NCBI RefSeq assembly: GCF_002090175.1
Contig: NZ_BBRN01000004.1
Location: 124,001 to 188,000 of the forward strand
Length of the DNA: 64,000 nt
Direction: 5' to 3'
Source: Demequina sp. NBRC 110057
GTDB taxonomy: Bacteria; Actinomycetota; Actinomycetes; Actinomycetales; Demequinaceae
In this document: one piece after another, positions 45,491-53,266 of the stretch
How positions within the stretch are numbered: position 1 is the stretch's first letter
Layout: each line of letters opens with the position of its first letter
The notes under the pieces: model-generated
The model's input: only the letters and a program-made list of their open reading frames with translations
The model's database searches: none
Told to the model about the DNA's origin: nothing
Program-made: the position numbers and the translations under genes

Positions 45491-46803
45491 GCGGCACGGA
45501 GCCGTACGGCTACCTCATGGTCCACTTCGTGGAGGACCCGCACGGCTACCGCGAGAAGGTGCACTTCTCGCTGTCGCGCGGAGACGACCCCACCGCCTGG
45601 GACAGGCTCAACGGCGGCGAGCCCATCCTCGCCTCGCACCTGGGCACCACCGGTGTGCGCGACCCGTACCTGTTGCAGCGCCCCGACACCGGCCGCTACT
45701 ACCTGATCGCCACAGACCTGAGGGTATTCGGCGCCGACGACGCGGGTTGGCAGGCGTGGGCCACCGACTACTCCACCGCGATGAACGTGTGGGAGTCGGA
45801 CGACCTCATTCACTGGGAGCCGCAGCGACGGATCGACGTCGCGTGCGGTCCCGACGGGACGCCCGACCCCATGCTTCCGCACATGGGGATGATGTGGGCG
45901 CCCGAGGCGCTCTGGGTCGACGAATACGACGAGGCGGGCGGCGCGTTCGTCGTCTACTGGGCCTCGTCCGGCGAGGACGGCCGCCAGCGCATCCTGTGGG
46001 GCGCGACGCGCGACTTCACGCAGGAGGGCTGGACGACGGGCGGCGTGCTCATCGATGCCCCCGGCGACGTGATCGATACCACCATGATCCGCCGCGGGGG
46101 TCGCACCTACCGCGTGACGAAGGACAACGGCACCGGCCGCGGGCTCTTCATGGAGCACACCGACGCGCGCCGCTGGTGGCTTCCCGGTGCCGCCTGGACC
46201 GAGACGCAGCGCCACATCGGCGCCGCCTACGCCGGGGGTGACCCCGGCCTCGTGGAGGGGCCCGCCATGTTCCGGGTCCGGGGCGAGGACCGCTGGTACC
46301 TGCTGGTGGACGTGATCCCCGACGTGGGCTACCGTCCCCTGGTCGCGACCGACCTCGACCTTCCCGAGCCGTGGGCCCTCGTCGGCGACGGCGACTTCGA
46401 CCTCGCCCTTGCCACCAAGCACGGCGGCGTCATCCCGCTCACCCGTGAGCGCTACGACGCCCTGCGAGCGGCCGATGCCGCGGCTCCCGTCTCCGTCCGT
46501 GTCGCCGATGCCGTGGTCGCCGTCGGTGCGAGTACCGAGGAGGCGCTCGCGGCGCTTTCCGCGACCGCCGAGGCGACCCTGCACGACGGGTCCGTCGCGA
46601 CCTTCGAGGTCGAGTGGGACCTGGCCGCAGTGGATCTGTCGGTGGCAGGCTCGCACGCCGTGGCGGGAGTCCTGAGCGGCACCCTCGGGGCCAACCTCAA
46701 CGACTGGGTCGCCGCCGACGGCTCGCGCGACTGGGACGCGGACGGCAAGACTCCGCGCTCGGCGACGGCGATCGAGGTGACCGCGACGCTGACGGTCGAT
46801 TAG
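45487..46803 (+). CDS. Cytoplasmic GH43-family hydrolase with Ig-like tail
   Basis: The 438-aa protein starts at GTG 45487, overlapping the previous stop (GTGA). The GH43 propeller (about 8-325) shows GVRDPYLLQRPDTG (general base), MMWAPEALWVDEY, DTTMIRRGG and LVEGPAMFR (acid Glu). A Big_4-like Ig domain follows from about 335 (VSVRVADAVVAVGAST). There is no signal peptide. The pair probably acts in sequence on arabinose- or xylose-containing oligosaccharides. Its TAG stop overlaps the TAA of the convergent pirin gene. Confidence 0.85.
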   Translation: MSGTEPYGYLMVHFVEDPHGYREKVHFSLSRGDDPTAWDRLNGGEPILASHLGTTGVRDPYLLQRPDTGRYYLIATDLRVFGADDAGWQAWATDYSTAMNVWESDDLIHWEPQRRIDVACGPDGTPDPMLPHMGMMWAPEALWVDEYDEAGGAFVVYWASSGEDGRQRILWGATRDFTQEGWTTGGVLIDAPGDVIDTTMIRRGGRTYRVTKDNGTGRGLFMEHTDARRWWLPGAAWTETQRHIGAAYAGGDPGLVEGPAMFRVRGEDRWYLLVDVIPDVGYRPLVATDLDLPEPWALVGDGDFDLALATKHGGVIPLTRERYDALRAADAAAPVSVRVADAVVAVGASTEEALAALSATAEATLHDGSVATFEVEWDLAAVDLSVAGSHAVAGVLSGTLGANLNDWVAADGSRDWDADGKTPRSATAIEVTATLTVD

Positions 46804-47747
46804 GGCGTCTCGTCCCAGGCGCGACGGCGTCGCGGAGTGAGGCGCACCCCGGGAAGCGGGGGAGCGGGGATGCGGGTGTCGCCGTGCCCGGCGACCTCTC
46901 CGAACCGCTCCGAGTGCGCCTCCCAGTCATCGCGCGCCGTGGCGATGTCCTCGTGGGTGCGCCCGATGAAGTTCCACCACATCACGAGGTCCTCGGCGAA
47001 GGGCTCGCCTCCCAGGAAGAAGACCGTCGCATCGGTCGCCGCGGTGACGGAGATGCCGTCGCGTCCGTCGCCCAGGTAGAGCAGCCCGCGAGCCGGCAGC
47101 GGCGTCTCGCCATCCGCGACGGTCACGTCGCCGTCGACGTGGACGATGCCGTGCTCCCAGGCGGGGTCGAGCGGCAGATCGACGATGGTCCCGGCGGTGA
47201 GCGCGACCTGCGCTCCCACCAGCGGAGTGTGAGTGGTCGCGGGCGACGTGACGTGAGCGAACGTGCCCATGACCACGGTGACGACGGCATCGTCCCCCTG
47301 GGAGGCCGGAAGGGAAACGGAGGGAAGGTCAGCGTGAGTCTCGAAGGCCGGGGCGCCCCTCCGCGACGCGTCAGGTAGCGCCACCCACAGTTGGAGGGCG
47401 TCCAGGAGCTCATCCTCGGATCCCAACGAATACTCGGAGTGCGCCACGCCGTCGCCCGACGTCATGAGGTTGAGCTGGCCCACGTCGAGCACGGTGTCCA
47501 CGCCGAGGGTGTCGCGGTGGCGGATGCGACCGGTGAGGGGCCACGTGACCGTCTGGAGGCCCGTGTGCGGGTGCGGGTCCACGCGCATCGTGACGCGTTG
47601 CGGGCCGAAGCGGTCCACGAAGCACCACGCGCCGATGGTGGGCAGGTCGCGATAGGGAAGGACGCGCTGCACGCTCATGGCGCGCAGGCCGCCCAGGGGA
47701 ACCTCGCGCGCCTCCAGCGGAATGAGGCGCGGCCCCGGACGGCTCAT
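46800..47747 (-). CDS. Pirin family protein
   Basis: The 315-aa two-cupin protein has the N-terminal metal site in VDPHPHTGLQTVTW near residue 60 (two His) and a further His/Glu in DGVAHSEYS near 105. The C-terminal pirin cupin follows, with FFLGGEPFAEDLVMWWNFIGRT near 245. Pirins bind iron and some are quercetinases or redox-sensing co-regulators. The start overlaps the preceding GNAT-like stop (ATGA). Stops of this gene and the convergent GH43 share bases. Confidence 0.92.
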   Translation of the reverse strand: MSRPGPRLIPLEAREVPLGGLRAMSVQRVLPYRDLPTIGAWCFVDRFGPQRVTMRVDPHPHTGLQTVTWPLTGRIRHRDTLGVDTVLDVGQLNLMTSGDGVAHSEYSLGSEDELLDALQLWVALPDASRRGAPAFETHADLPSVSLPASQGDDAVVTVVMGTFAHVTSPATTHTPLVGAQVALTAGTIVDLPLDPAWEHGIVHVDGDVTVADGETPLPARGLLYLGDGRDGISVTAATDATVFFLGGEPFAEDLVMWWNFIGRTHEDIATARDDWEAHSERFGEVAGHGDTRIPAPPLPGVRLTPRRRRAWDETP

Positions 47748-48049
47748 GACCGCTCGGGCCACAGCACCTCGAGCCCGGCGACCTCATTGCGGGTGAGATA
47801 GCGGGCGATGTACGGGCACAGGGGGATGACCGCGAGGCCGCGGTCGGCGACGTCGGCAAGGGCCTCGCCCGCGAGGGTGCGGGCGGCAGCGGTGCCACGG
47901 AACGCCTCGAACACTTCGGTGTGGGTCATCGCGAGGGTGCCGTCGCCCTCGATGTAGTCGATGAAGCCGGCGGTCTCGCCGTCGACGCTTACCTCGTACC
48001 GGTGAGACATGTCGTCCCTGGTCACCTGGAGGTCCTGGGCGTCGGGCAT
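47744..48049 (-). CDS. Small GNAT-like (YjdJ-type) acetyltransferase
   Basis: The 101-aa protein of the short GCN5-related group has GFIDYIEGDGTLAMTHTEVFEAFRGTAAARTL near 28-60 and VIPLCPYIARYL near 75, the family hallmark (CxxY/PYIARY). These mini-GNATs bind acetyl-CoA; substrates are unknown. GGAG lies upstream of the ATG. It is coupled to pirin, an association also known elsewhere only loosely. Confidence 0.85.
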   Translation of the reverse strand: MPDAQDLQVTRDDMSHRYEVSVDGETAGFIDYIEGDGTLAMTHTEVFEAFRGTAAARTLAGEALADVADRGLAVIPLCPYIARYLTRNEVAGLEVLWPERS

Positions 48050-48150
48050 GCGGGCTCCTTACAACGTAGGTGGGACCACTCGGACACTACCGCCGAGCGG
48101 CCCCGGGGCGGGGAAAGGTCGCACAACCGTGACCTTTCCCCGCGTGGGGT

Positions 48151-48462
48151 TCACCCGAAGTCGAGCAGGTCTCCCAGCCACGACTCCTTCTTCTTGCGCT
48201 TGCCGTAGGCGTTGCGGTCGTTGTCGTAGCGGCGCTCGTCGTAGCGCGAGTCCCCGCGGTACGAGTCGTCGTAGCGACGCGAACGGTCGTCCGCGACGCG
48301 CTGCTGGGGAGCCGCGGGCGCCTCGTGCTGGGCGGAACGCTCGATGATCTTGTCGAGCTCGCCGCGGTCAAGCCACACGCCGCGGCACTGGGGGCAGTAG
48401 TCGATCTCGACGCCTTGGCGGTCGCTCATCACGAGCGTCGCGTCGTCCACGGGGCACTTCAT
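48151..48462 (-). CDS. TFIIB-type zinc-ribbon protein
   Basis: The 103-aa protein has a zinc ribbon in residues 1-40: CPVDDATLVM, then YCPQCRGVWLDRGELDKIIE, with three or four Cys ligands (zf-TFIIB family). The remainder is an Arg/Asp/Tyr-rich, disordered stretch ending in KKKESWLGDLLDFG, a possible short interaction motif. GAAGGAG precedes the ATG at 48462. Role unknown; widely conserved. Confidence 0.88.
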   Translation of the reverse strand: MKCPVDDATLVMSDRQGVEIDYCPQCRGVWLDRGELDKIIERSAQHEAPAAPQQRVADDRSRRYDDSYRGDSRYDERRYDNDRNAYGKRKKKESWLGDLLDFG

Positions 48463-48579
48463 TCTCGGTCTCCTTCGTCGGGGATCGGGCGGGCGGCGGT
48501 GCCGCGTCGGCGGCACTCCGTGCCGAGCTAACGCGCGAGGTGCGGCGACTGCTCCCGCCGCCGCCGCATCGGCCGGCCG

Positions 48580-49263
48580 TCAGCCCTGGTCGGCCCTGTG
48601 CGAGCCGCCCGTGGCGAGCCGCATGAGGTCGCTGGACAGGTCGATCCCCAGCTCCGTACCGCCCGCGGAGCCGTATTCGTGCTGGTAGGCGCCCCACGTG
48701 TCGCCGCGGACGGCGCGAGCGAAGCCGGACTCCATGAGCAGCACCAGCTCCTGCGCCGCTCGCGAGATGCGCGCGGTGAGGGCGGTCGAGGAGAAGTCCT
48801 CGGGGGCCGCGAAGAGGCCCGTGGGGACCGGCAGCGTGCGCAGGTAGGCGAACAGCGAGCGCATTTCCTCGTCCACCACGAGCGCGTGACGGGCAGTGCC
48901 TGCGGTGGCCGCGAGGATCACGGGCTTGCCGATGAGCAGGTCATTGTCGAGCACCTGCAGGAAGCCCGTGAAGGCCGCCGAGGCGCCCGCCTTATAGACC
49001 GGAGCCGCGGCGATGATGCCGTCCGCGTCGACAAGGGTGTCGATCGCGGCGCGGAACTTGGGTCCCATGAACTGACTCGACAGCGCCTGGGGCAGCTCGG
49101 GAAGCAGCTCGCGGATCTCGATGACCGAGACGCGGACGTCGTGGCCGCGCTCGCGGGCAAGCGACGTGACGCGCTGAGCGGCGCGGTCGGCGAGCATCTT
49201 GGTGGAGGAAGGGTCGGACGCCCCCGCGGAGACGACGACCAGGTGGAACGTGTCGGCGGTCAT
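48580..49263 (-). CDS. LLM-partnered FMN reductase (CE1759-like)
   Basis: The 227-aa NAD(P)H-dependent flavin reductase of the flavodoxin-like fold has HLVVVSAGASDPSSTKMLADRA at the N-terminus (FMN phosphate loop), DGIIAAAPVYKAGASAAFTGFLQVLD near 90 and KPVILAATAGTARHALV near 120. It supplies FMNH2 to a luciferase-like partner. ATG 49263 overlaps the MarR stop. It matches, as I recall, the CE1759 family that is always next to a CE1758-type monooxygenase, here two genes upstream. Confidence 0.88.
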   Translation of the reverse strand: MTADTFHLVVVSAGASDPSSTKMLADRAAQRVTSLARERGHDVRVSVIEIRELLPELPQALSSQFMGPKFRAAIDTLVDADGIIAAAPVYKAGASAAFTGFLQVLDNDLLIGKPVILAATAGTARHALVVDEEMRSLFAYLRTLPVPTGLFAAPEDFSSTALTARISRAAQELVLLMESGFARAVRGDTWGAYQHEYGSAGGTELGIDLSSDLMRLATGGSHRADQG

Positions 49264-49730
49264 GACTGCTCCTTGCCTGCAAGTTTGAGGGAGAGGGATT
49301 CGAGGAGGCGCATCTCGTCCTCCGTGAGGGTCGCGGTGACGGCCTCGGCCACGGCGGCGCCGTGTGCGCGGCCCACCTGGCGCTGGAGCGCCACGCCCTC
49401 CTCGGTAAGGGAGAGCTGGTGGGCCCTGGCATCGTCCGGGTTGGCGCAACGGAACACCAGGCCGCGCTGCACCAACCTGTCCACCAGGCGGCTGAGCGCG
49501 GGCTGGCTCAGCAACACACCCTCGCCGAGGTCACGCAGCCGCAGGGGAGCGTCGGCCTTGGCGAGCGTGTAGAGCACGTCGTACTCCCGCATGGACAGCC
49601 CCGCCCACACGTCCTGCTCCGAGAACCGGCGCATGAGGACGGCGTGCGCGAGCATCGTCGCCTCCCAGGTCTCGTTGGCGAGCCTGGTCTTCGAGCGGGT
49701 GCCCGATGCGGTGGCTGGCGTGGTGGTCAC
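49260..49730 (-). CDS. MarR-family regulator
   Basis: The 156-aa winged-helix regulator starts at GTG 49730 (GAGG six bases upstream). It has the DNA-reading helix region LRDLGEGVLLSQPALSRLVDRLV near 75-95 and the wing GLVFRCANPDDARAHQLSLTEEG. It sits between the monooxygenase and its flavin reductase, 7 bp after the former and overlapping the latter, so it is probably autoregulated with them, through the palindrome at 50953. Confidence 0.9.
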   Translation of the reverse strand: MTTTPATASGTRSKTRLANETWEATMLAHAVLMRRFSEQDVWAGLSMREYDVLYTLAKADAPLRLRDLGEGVLLSQPALSRLVDRLVQRGLVFRCANPDDARAHQLSLTEEGVALQRQVGRAHGAAVAEAVTATLTEDEMRLLESLSLKLAGKEQS

Positions 49731-49737
49731 GGTCGCC

Positions 49738-50925
49738 TCACAGGGTGGGGTAGACGGCCTCGGCGCCCTCGGAGTCCTGGTACGGCGAGGCTCCGGTGAC
49801 GTTGTCGCCGCGGTTGGCGTTGGGGCGCGGCTGGCGCGGCTCGGCGTCGCCGTACTTGGCGCGCACGAGGTCCGCGTGGCTCGGCGGGTTGGACGCGACC
49901 TCGGGGTCGCGCCTGGACTCGAGCTCCTTGCGCAGCACCGGGACCACCTCGCCGCCCAGCAGGTCCAGCTGCTCAAGCACCATGTCGGTGGGGAGGCCGG
50001 CGTGGTCGATGAGGAAGAGCTGGCGCTGGTAGTCGCCCACGTACTCGCGGAAGGTCATGATCTTGTCGATGACCTCCTGAACGGAGCCGACGGCGAGCGG
50101 CGTCATCGAGGAGAAGTCCTCGAGCGAGGGGCCGTGGCCGTACACCGGAGCGTTGTCGAAGTAGGGGCGGAAGCGGTCCTTGGCCTCCTGGCTGGTCTTG
50201 CCGATGAAGGTCTGGCCGCCCAGGCCCACGATCGCCTGCTTGGCGGTGCCGTGGCCGTAGTGCTCGAAGCGCTGGCGGTAGAACTGCACCATGCGCTTGG
50301 TGTGCTCCTTGGGCCAGAAGATGTGGTTGGCGAAGAAGCCGTTGCCGTAGTAGGCGGCCTGCTCGGCGATCTCGGGGGTACGGATCGAGCCGTGCCACAC
50401 AAACGGCGCCACGTCGTCGAGGGGGCGGGGTGTCGACGTGAAGCCCTGGAGCGGCGTGCGGAACGAGCCCTCCCAGTCGACGACGTCCTCGCGCCACAGC
50501 CGGTGCAGCAGGTTGTACGCCTCGAGCGCGAGGGGAAGGCCCTGGCGGATGTCCTGGCCAAACCACGGGTACACCGGCGCGGTGTTGCCGCGTCCCAGCA
50601 TGAGGTCCATGCGGCCGCCCGAGAGGTGCTGCAGCATGGCGTACTCCTCGGCGAGACGCACCGGGTCGTTCGTGGTGATGAGCGTGGTGCTTGTCGTGAC
50701 CGTCAGGGTCTCGGTCTGCGCGGCGATGCTGCTCAGCAGGGTCGTGGGGGAGGAGGAGAAGAAGGGCGGGTTGTGGTGCTCGCCCACGGCGACGACGTCG
50801 AGGCCCACCTCCTCGGTCTTCTTGGCGATGCGCACCAGGTCGCGGATGCGCTCGGCCTCGGAGGGGGTGTAGTCGTTGACGGGATCGCGGGTGATGTCCG
50901 AGACGGACATGATGCCGAACTGCAT
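49738..50925 (-). CDS. LLM monooxygenase, FMN-dependent (CE1758-like)
   Basis: The 395-aa luciferase-like enzyme starts at ATG 50925 (AAGGAG upstream); a longer frame to 51051 has no signals and runs through the operator. Landmarks are FGIMSVSDITRDP at the N-terminus, VAVGEHHNPPFFSSSPTTLLSSIA near 45-68 and LMLGRGNTAPVYPWFGQDIRQG near 105. The opening matches the CE1758 family, which works with a CE1759-type reductase. Substrate unknown; long-chain or aromatic oxidation is typical of relatives. Confidence 0.9.
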   Translation of the reverse strand: MQFGIMSVSDITRDPVNDYTPSEAERIRDLVRIAKKTEEVGLDVVAVGEHHNPPFFSSSPTTLLSSIAAQTETLTVTTSTTLITTNDPVRLAEEYAMLQHLSGGRMDLMLGRGNTAPVYPWFGQDIRQGLPLALEAYNLLHRLWREDVVDWEGSFRTPLQGFTSTPRPLDDVAPFVWHGSIRTPEIAEQAAYYGNGFFANHIFWPKEHTKRMVQFYRQRFEHYGHGTAKQAIVGLGGQTFIGKTSQEAKDRFRPYFDNAPVYGHGPSLEDFSSMTPLAVGSVQEVIDKIMTFREYVGDYQRQLFLIDHAGLPTDMVLEQLDLLGGEVVPVLRKELESRRDPEVASNPPSHADLVRAKYGDAEPRQPRPNANRGDNVTGASPYQDSEGAEAVYPTL

Positions 50926-50952
50926 GGTGTGCTCCTTGGTCGAGGCGTGTCG

Positions 50953-50968
50953 TAGGACCTGGGTCCTA
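50953..50968. promoter_or_regulatory. Palindrome TAGGACC-TG-GGTCCTA upstream of LLM operon
   Basis: Perfect seven-bp arms lie 28 bp upstream of the LLM start. A TATATT-like -10 on the minus strand lies immediately upstream of it, so a bound protein would overlap the start point, which suits repression by the operon's own MarR. Its core GGACC-NN-GGTCC is shared with the dyad before cydA. Confidence 0.6.
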
Positions 50969-51116
50969 ATATATGCGTTTGCATCTAATAACGCCAGGGG
51001 GTGCGGATCATTCCCGGCTCCCGCGTCCTCGCGCGCCCCTGTTCCATTCAAGGGGGTAGATGTCGCCCACTTCTGGGACCTGCGGGTGCCTCATGGGGAG
51101 ATCCGGGCTATCCCTG

Positions 51117-51209
51117 GCGTACGAAAGTGACGGTTCTCGGCGGCGACCCGCCGCCGCATCGGCCGTCCGTACCGGCGTGTCGCCCCGCGGGACCGTCGCG
51201 TCGAGACGC
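51117..51209. repeat. 93-bp hairpin repeat, copy 1
   Basis: Aligned without gaps to 51889-51981 it matches at about 71 of 93 positions. Identity is highest in the arms (AAGTGACGGTT and GGCGTGTCGCCC) and lowest in the centre. It can fold as a long interrupted hairpin. The centre contains a GGCCGATGC copy (51156-51164, minus). It ends 14 bp before the -10 of the metallo-hydrolase gene. Confidence 0.75.
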
Positions 51210-51235
51210 GGGCCGCACGGTCGTAGCCTGGCGGA

Positions 51236-51880
51236 GTGATCCTCACCAAGCACACCCACGCCACCATCGAGATCGACGACGCTCACGGCCACCTGCTGGT
51301 GGACCCGGGGACGTACACGCCGAATGCGCCGGAGCTCCTCGCGCGGACCTCCGCGGTCCTGCTCACGCATGGCCACCCGGACCATGCGGATGTGGAGGCG
51401 ATCGGCGCCGCGCTCGCGGCCGACCCCGACCTGCGGGTGTGGGGCCCTCGCGACGCGGTGGCGGGCTGGCTCGAGGCCTATCCCGGGCGCGTGATGGCGG
51501 CCGAGCCCGGCCAGGTCGTCGTTGCCGGCGGCATCGACGTGGAGGTGTTTCCCGCGGCGCACGCCTCGATCCACCCCGACATCTCGCTGCCCGAGCACCT
51601 CGCTTTCATGATCGGCGGGCGCGTGTTCCACCCCGGCGACTCGTACGCTGTGCCCGCCGTGGAGGTCGACATGCTGCTCGTGGGCGTATCGGGGCCGTGG
51701 GCGGTGCTGGCCGATGCCGTCGAGCAGGTGCGTGCCGTCGAGCCGCGCCGTGCCGTGATGATTCACGACACGATGCTGTCCGACGCGGGCCTGGCGGCCA
51801 CTGAGCGGTGGCTCAGCTCGGGAATGCTCTCGCCGGTTGACTTCGAGCGGCTCGCGGTGGGGGAGTCGACCGAGGTCTGA
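51236..51880 (+). CDS. MBL-fold metallo-hydrolase
   Basis: The 214-aa metallo-beta-lactamase-fold protein has the metal motif LTHGHPDHAD near residue 42 (HxHxDH variant HGHPDH), a later His in AAHASIHPD near 103, and FHPGDSY near 132 (metal-bridging Asp). It resembles UlaG-like L-ascorbate-6-phosphate lactonase relatives, substrate not known. GTG start with TAGCCT six bases upstream, leaderless. Both flanks carry a 93-bp repeat, so gene plus repeats form a unit of about 865 bp. Confidence 0.85.
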   Translation: MILTKHTHATIEIDDAHGHLLVDPGTYTPNAPELLARTSAVLLTHGHPDHADVEAIGAALAADPDLRVWGPRDAVAGWLEAYPGRVMAAEPGQVVVAGGIDVEVFPAAHASIHPDISLPEHLAFMIGGRVFHPGDSYAVPAVEVDMLLVGVSGPWAVLADAVEQVRAVEPRRAVMIHDTMLSDAGLAATERWLSSGMLSPVDFERLAVGESTEV

Positions 51881-51888
51881 GCGGCCGC

Positions 51889-51981
51889 GCGTCACGAAGT
51901 GACGGTTGTCTGAGGCGACATGCCGTGACATCGACCCACCAGATCGGCGTGTCGCCCGGCGGAACCGTCGCTTCGTGACGC
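51889..51981. repeat. 93-bp hairpin repeat, copy 2
   Basis: It begins 8 bp after the metallo-hydrolase stop. Outer arms of 19 bp (GCGTCACGAAGTGACGGTT against its inverse with one G-U pair) and inner arms of 12 bp (GGCGACATGCCG, one mismatch) flank a loop of about 19 bases. It probably also serves as the gene's terminator. Same orientation as copy 1. Confidence 0.8.
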
Positions 51982-52036
51982 GGGAGGGCAGGGGTGAGCG
52001 GGTGCCGGGCGCGGGAGGGGCCCCGCCCGCCGGTCC

Positions 52037-53260
52037 CTAGGCCGCCGGCGCCTTGCGCGGCGCCATCACTCCCGCCAGCAGCACCACGAGGATGCCGAAG
52101 AGCGGCACCAGGCTGAGGCCCACCTGCAGCGACGTCTGGTCGGCGATCCATCCCACGAGCGGCGGCGAGGCCAGGAAGGCGAGGCGCAGCAGCCACGACA
52201 GGATCGTGAGGCCCGTCCCCGGACGGAGGCCAGGCAGCTCGTCGGCGGCGTGCATGGCACCGGGGATGAGGGTGGCCACGCCGAAGCCCGCCGCGCCGAA
52301 TCCCACGATGGTGCCCCACGGCGAGGGGAGGGCGAGCGCCAGGCCCATGCCGACGGCGACGAGTGCGCCACCGGCCCTTGCGACGGCGCGCTGGCCCCAG
52401 CGGTCCACCATTCCGTCGCCCAGGATGCGCCCGACGAACTGGCAGCCCTGCATCGCGATGAACGCGAAGGCGGCGAGGCCGGCCCCGGCGAGCAGCTCGT
52501 CCTGCATATAGGACGCCGACCACGTCGAGGCGGCGTCCTCGGCCCAGCCTCCGGCGATCGCGATGACGGTGAGCGCGAGAAGCACGCCCCACGTGCGCGC
52601 GGAGATCTTCCTCAAAGGTGTGTGCTGCGGCACGGCGGACTCGCCCGCGGCGTGGTCGACCTCGTCCGAGGTCGGCGCGTCCTTCTTCAGCAGCATCGGG
52701 TAGGCGACGATGTTCGCCGCCACCACGATGACGAGTGACACGACGAACTGCACCGGGACCGCGTACCCGAGCCCCGCGAAGAGGCCGCCGATGAGGCCTC
52801 CTGTCACGGCGCCGATCGACCACAGCGCGTGGAACGAGTTGAGGATCGACCTCTTGTAAAGCTTCTGCACCTGCAGCCCGTGTGCGTTCTGCGCCACGTC
52901 GACCCACGCATCGGTCACGCCCACCAGGAACAGCGCCGCGCCAAAGAGCCACACGTTGGGGGCCGCGCCCGCCGCGAGCATCGCGGCGGCCGAGACCAGC
53001 ATCGTGAGGGTGGCCACCTTGGCCGAGCCGAAGCGGCGGATCAGCGCCGCCGCAAATAGGCCGAGCGCGAGCGCGCCGATGGACCACATGGCCATCGCCA
53101 CGCCCAGCGTTCCGTACGAGATTCCCAGGTTGGCGCGGATCTCCGGCACGCGCGGCGCGAACCCGCCCAGCACGATGCCGTTGGTGAAGAAGATCAGCGA
53201 CACGCCAAGGCGCGCGCGCCGAAGGTAGGGCGCCACCGTGGAGGTGGGGGACGTGGCCAC
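52037..53260 (-). CDS. MFS transporter coupled to GH3
   Basis: The 407-aa 12-helix permease resembles the YbjJ/FucP-like branch: FFTNGIVLGGFAPRVPEIRANLGI in helix 1, DAWVDVAQNAHGLQVQKLY near 115, SFHALWSIGAVTGGLIGGLFAGLG near 140. GTG 53260 lies 6 bp after the GH3 stop, and its ribosome-binding site (AAGGAG) spans the GH3 stop codon. It probably imports the glycoside that GH3 cleaves (inference). Confidence 0.88.
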   Translation of the reverse strand: MATSPTSTVAPYLRRARLGVSLIFFTNGIVLGGFAPRVPEIRANLGISYGTLGVAMAMWSIGALALGLFAAALIRRFGSAKVATLTMLVSAAAMLAAGAAPNVWLFGAALFLVGVTDAWVDVAQNAHGLQVQKLYKRSILNSFHALWSIGAVTGGLIGGLFAGLGYAVPVQFVVSLVIVVAANIVAYPMLLKKDAPTSDEVDHAAGESAVPQHTPLRKISARTWGVLLALTVIAIAGGWAEDAASTWSASYMQDELLAGAGLAAFAFIAMQGCQFVGRILGDGMVDRWGQRAVARAGGALVAVGMGLALALPSPWGTIVGFGAAGFGVATLIPGAMHAADELPGLRPGTGLTILSWLLRLAFLASPPLVGWIADQTSLQVGLSLVPLFGILVVLLAGVMAPRKAPAA

Positions 53261-53266
53261 GGGCTG

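Larger units (their letters stand above)
50926..51235. other. Intergenic region between LLM and metallo-hydrolase genes
   Basis: No gene is seen. It holds, left to right, the LLM ribosome-binding site, the 50953 palindrome, an AT-rich promoter stretch (about 50968-50990), about 120 bases without clear features, repeat copy 1 (51117-51209) and the leaderless -10 TAGCCT (51224-51229) of the metallo-hydrolase. Confidence 0.6.

Noticed and set aside
48059-48070. TTACAACGTAGG as a third LacI-type operator
   Set aside because: The right arm does not match TGTAA; it overlaps the ribosome-binding region of the small GNAT gene and is probably chance.
51236-51880. Metallo-hydrolase plus flanking repeats as a toxin or defence island
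   Set aside because: No partner gene, nuclease or helicase; the protein is an ordinary MBL-fold hydrolase.
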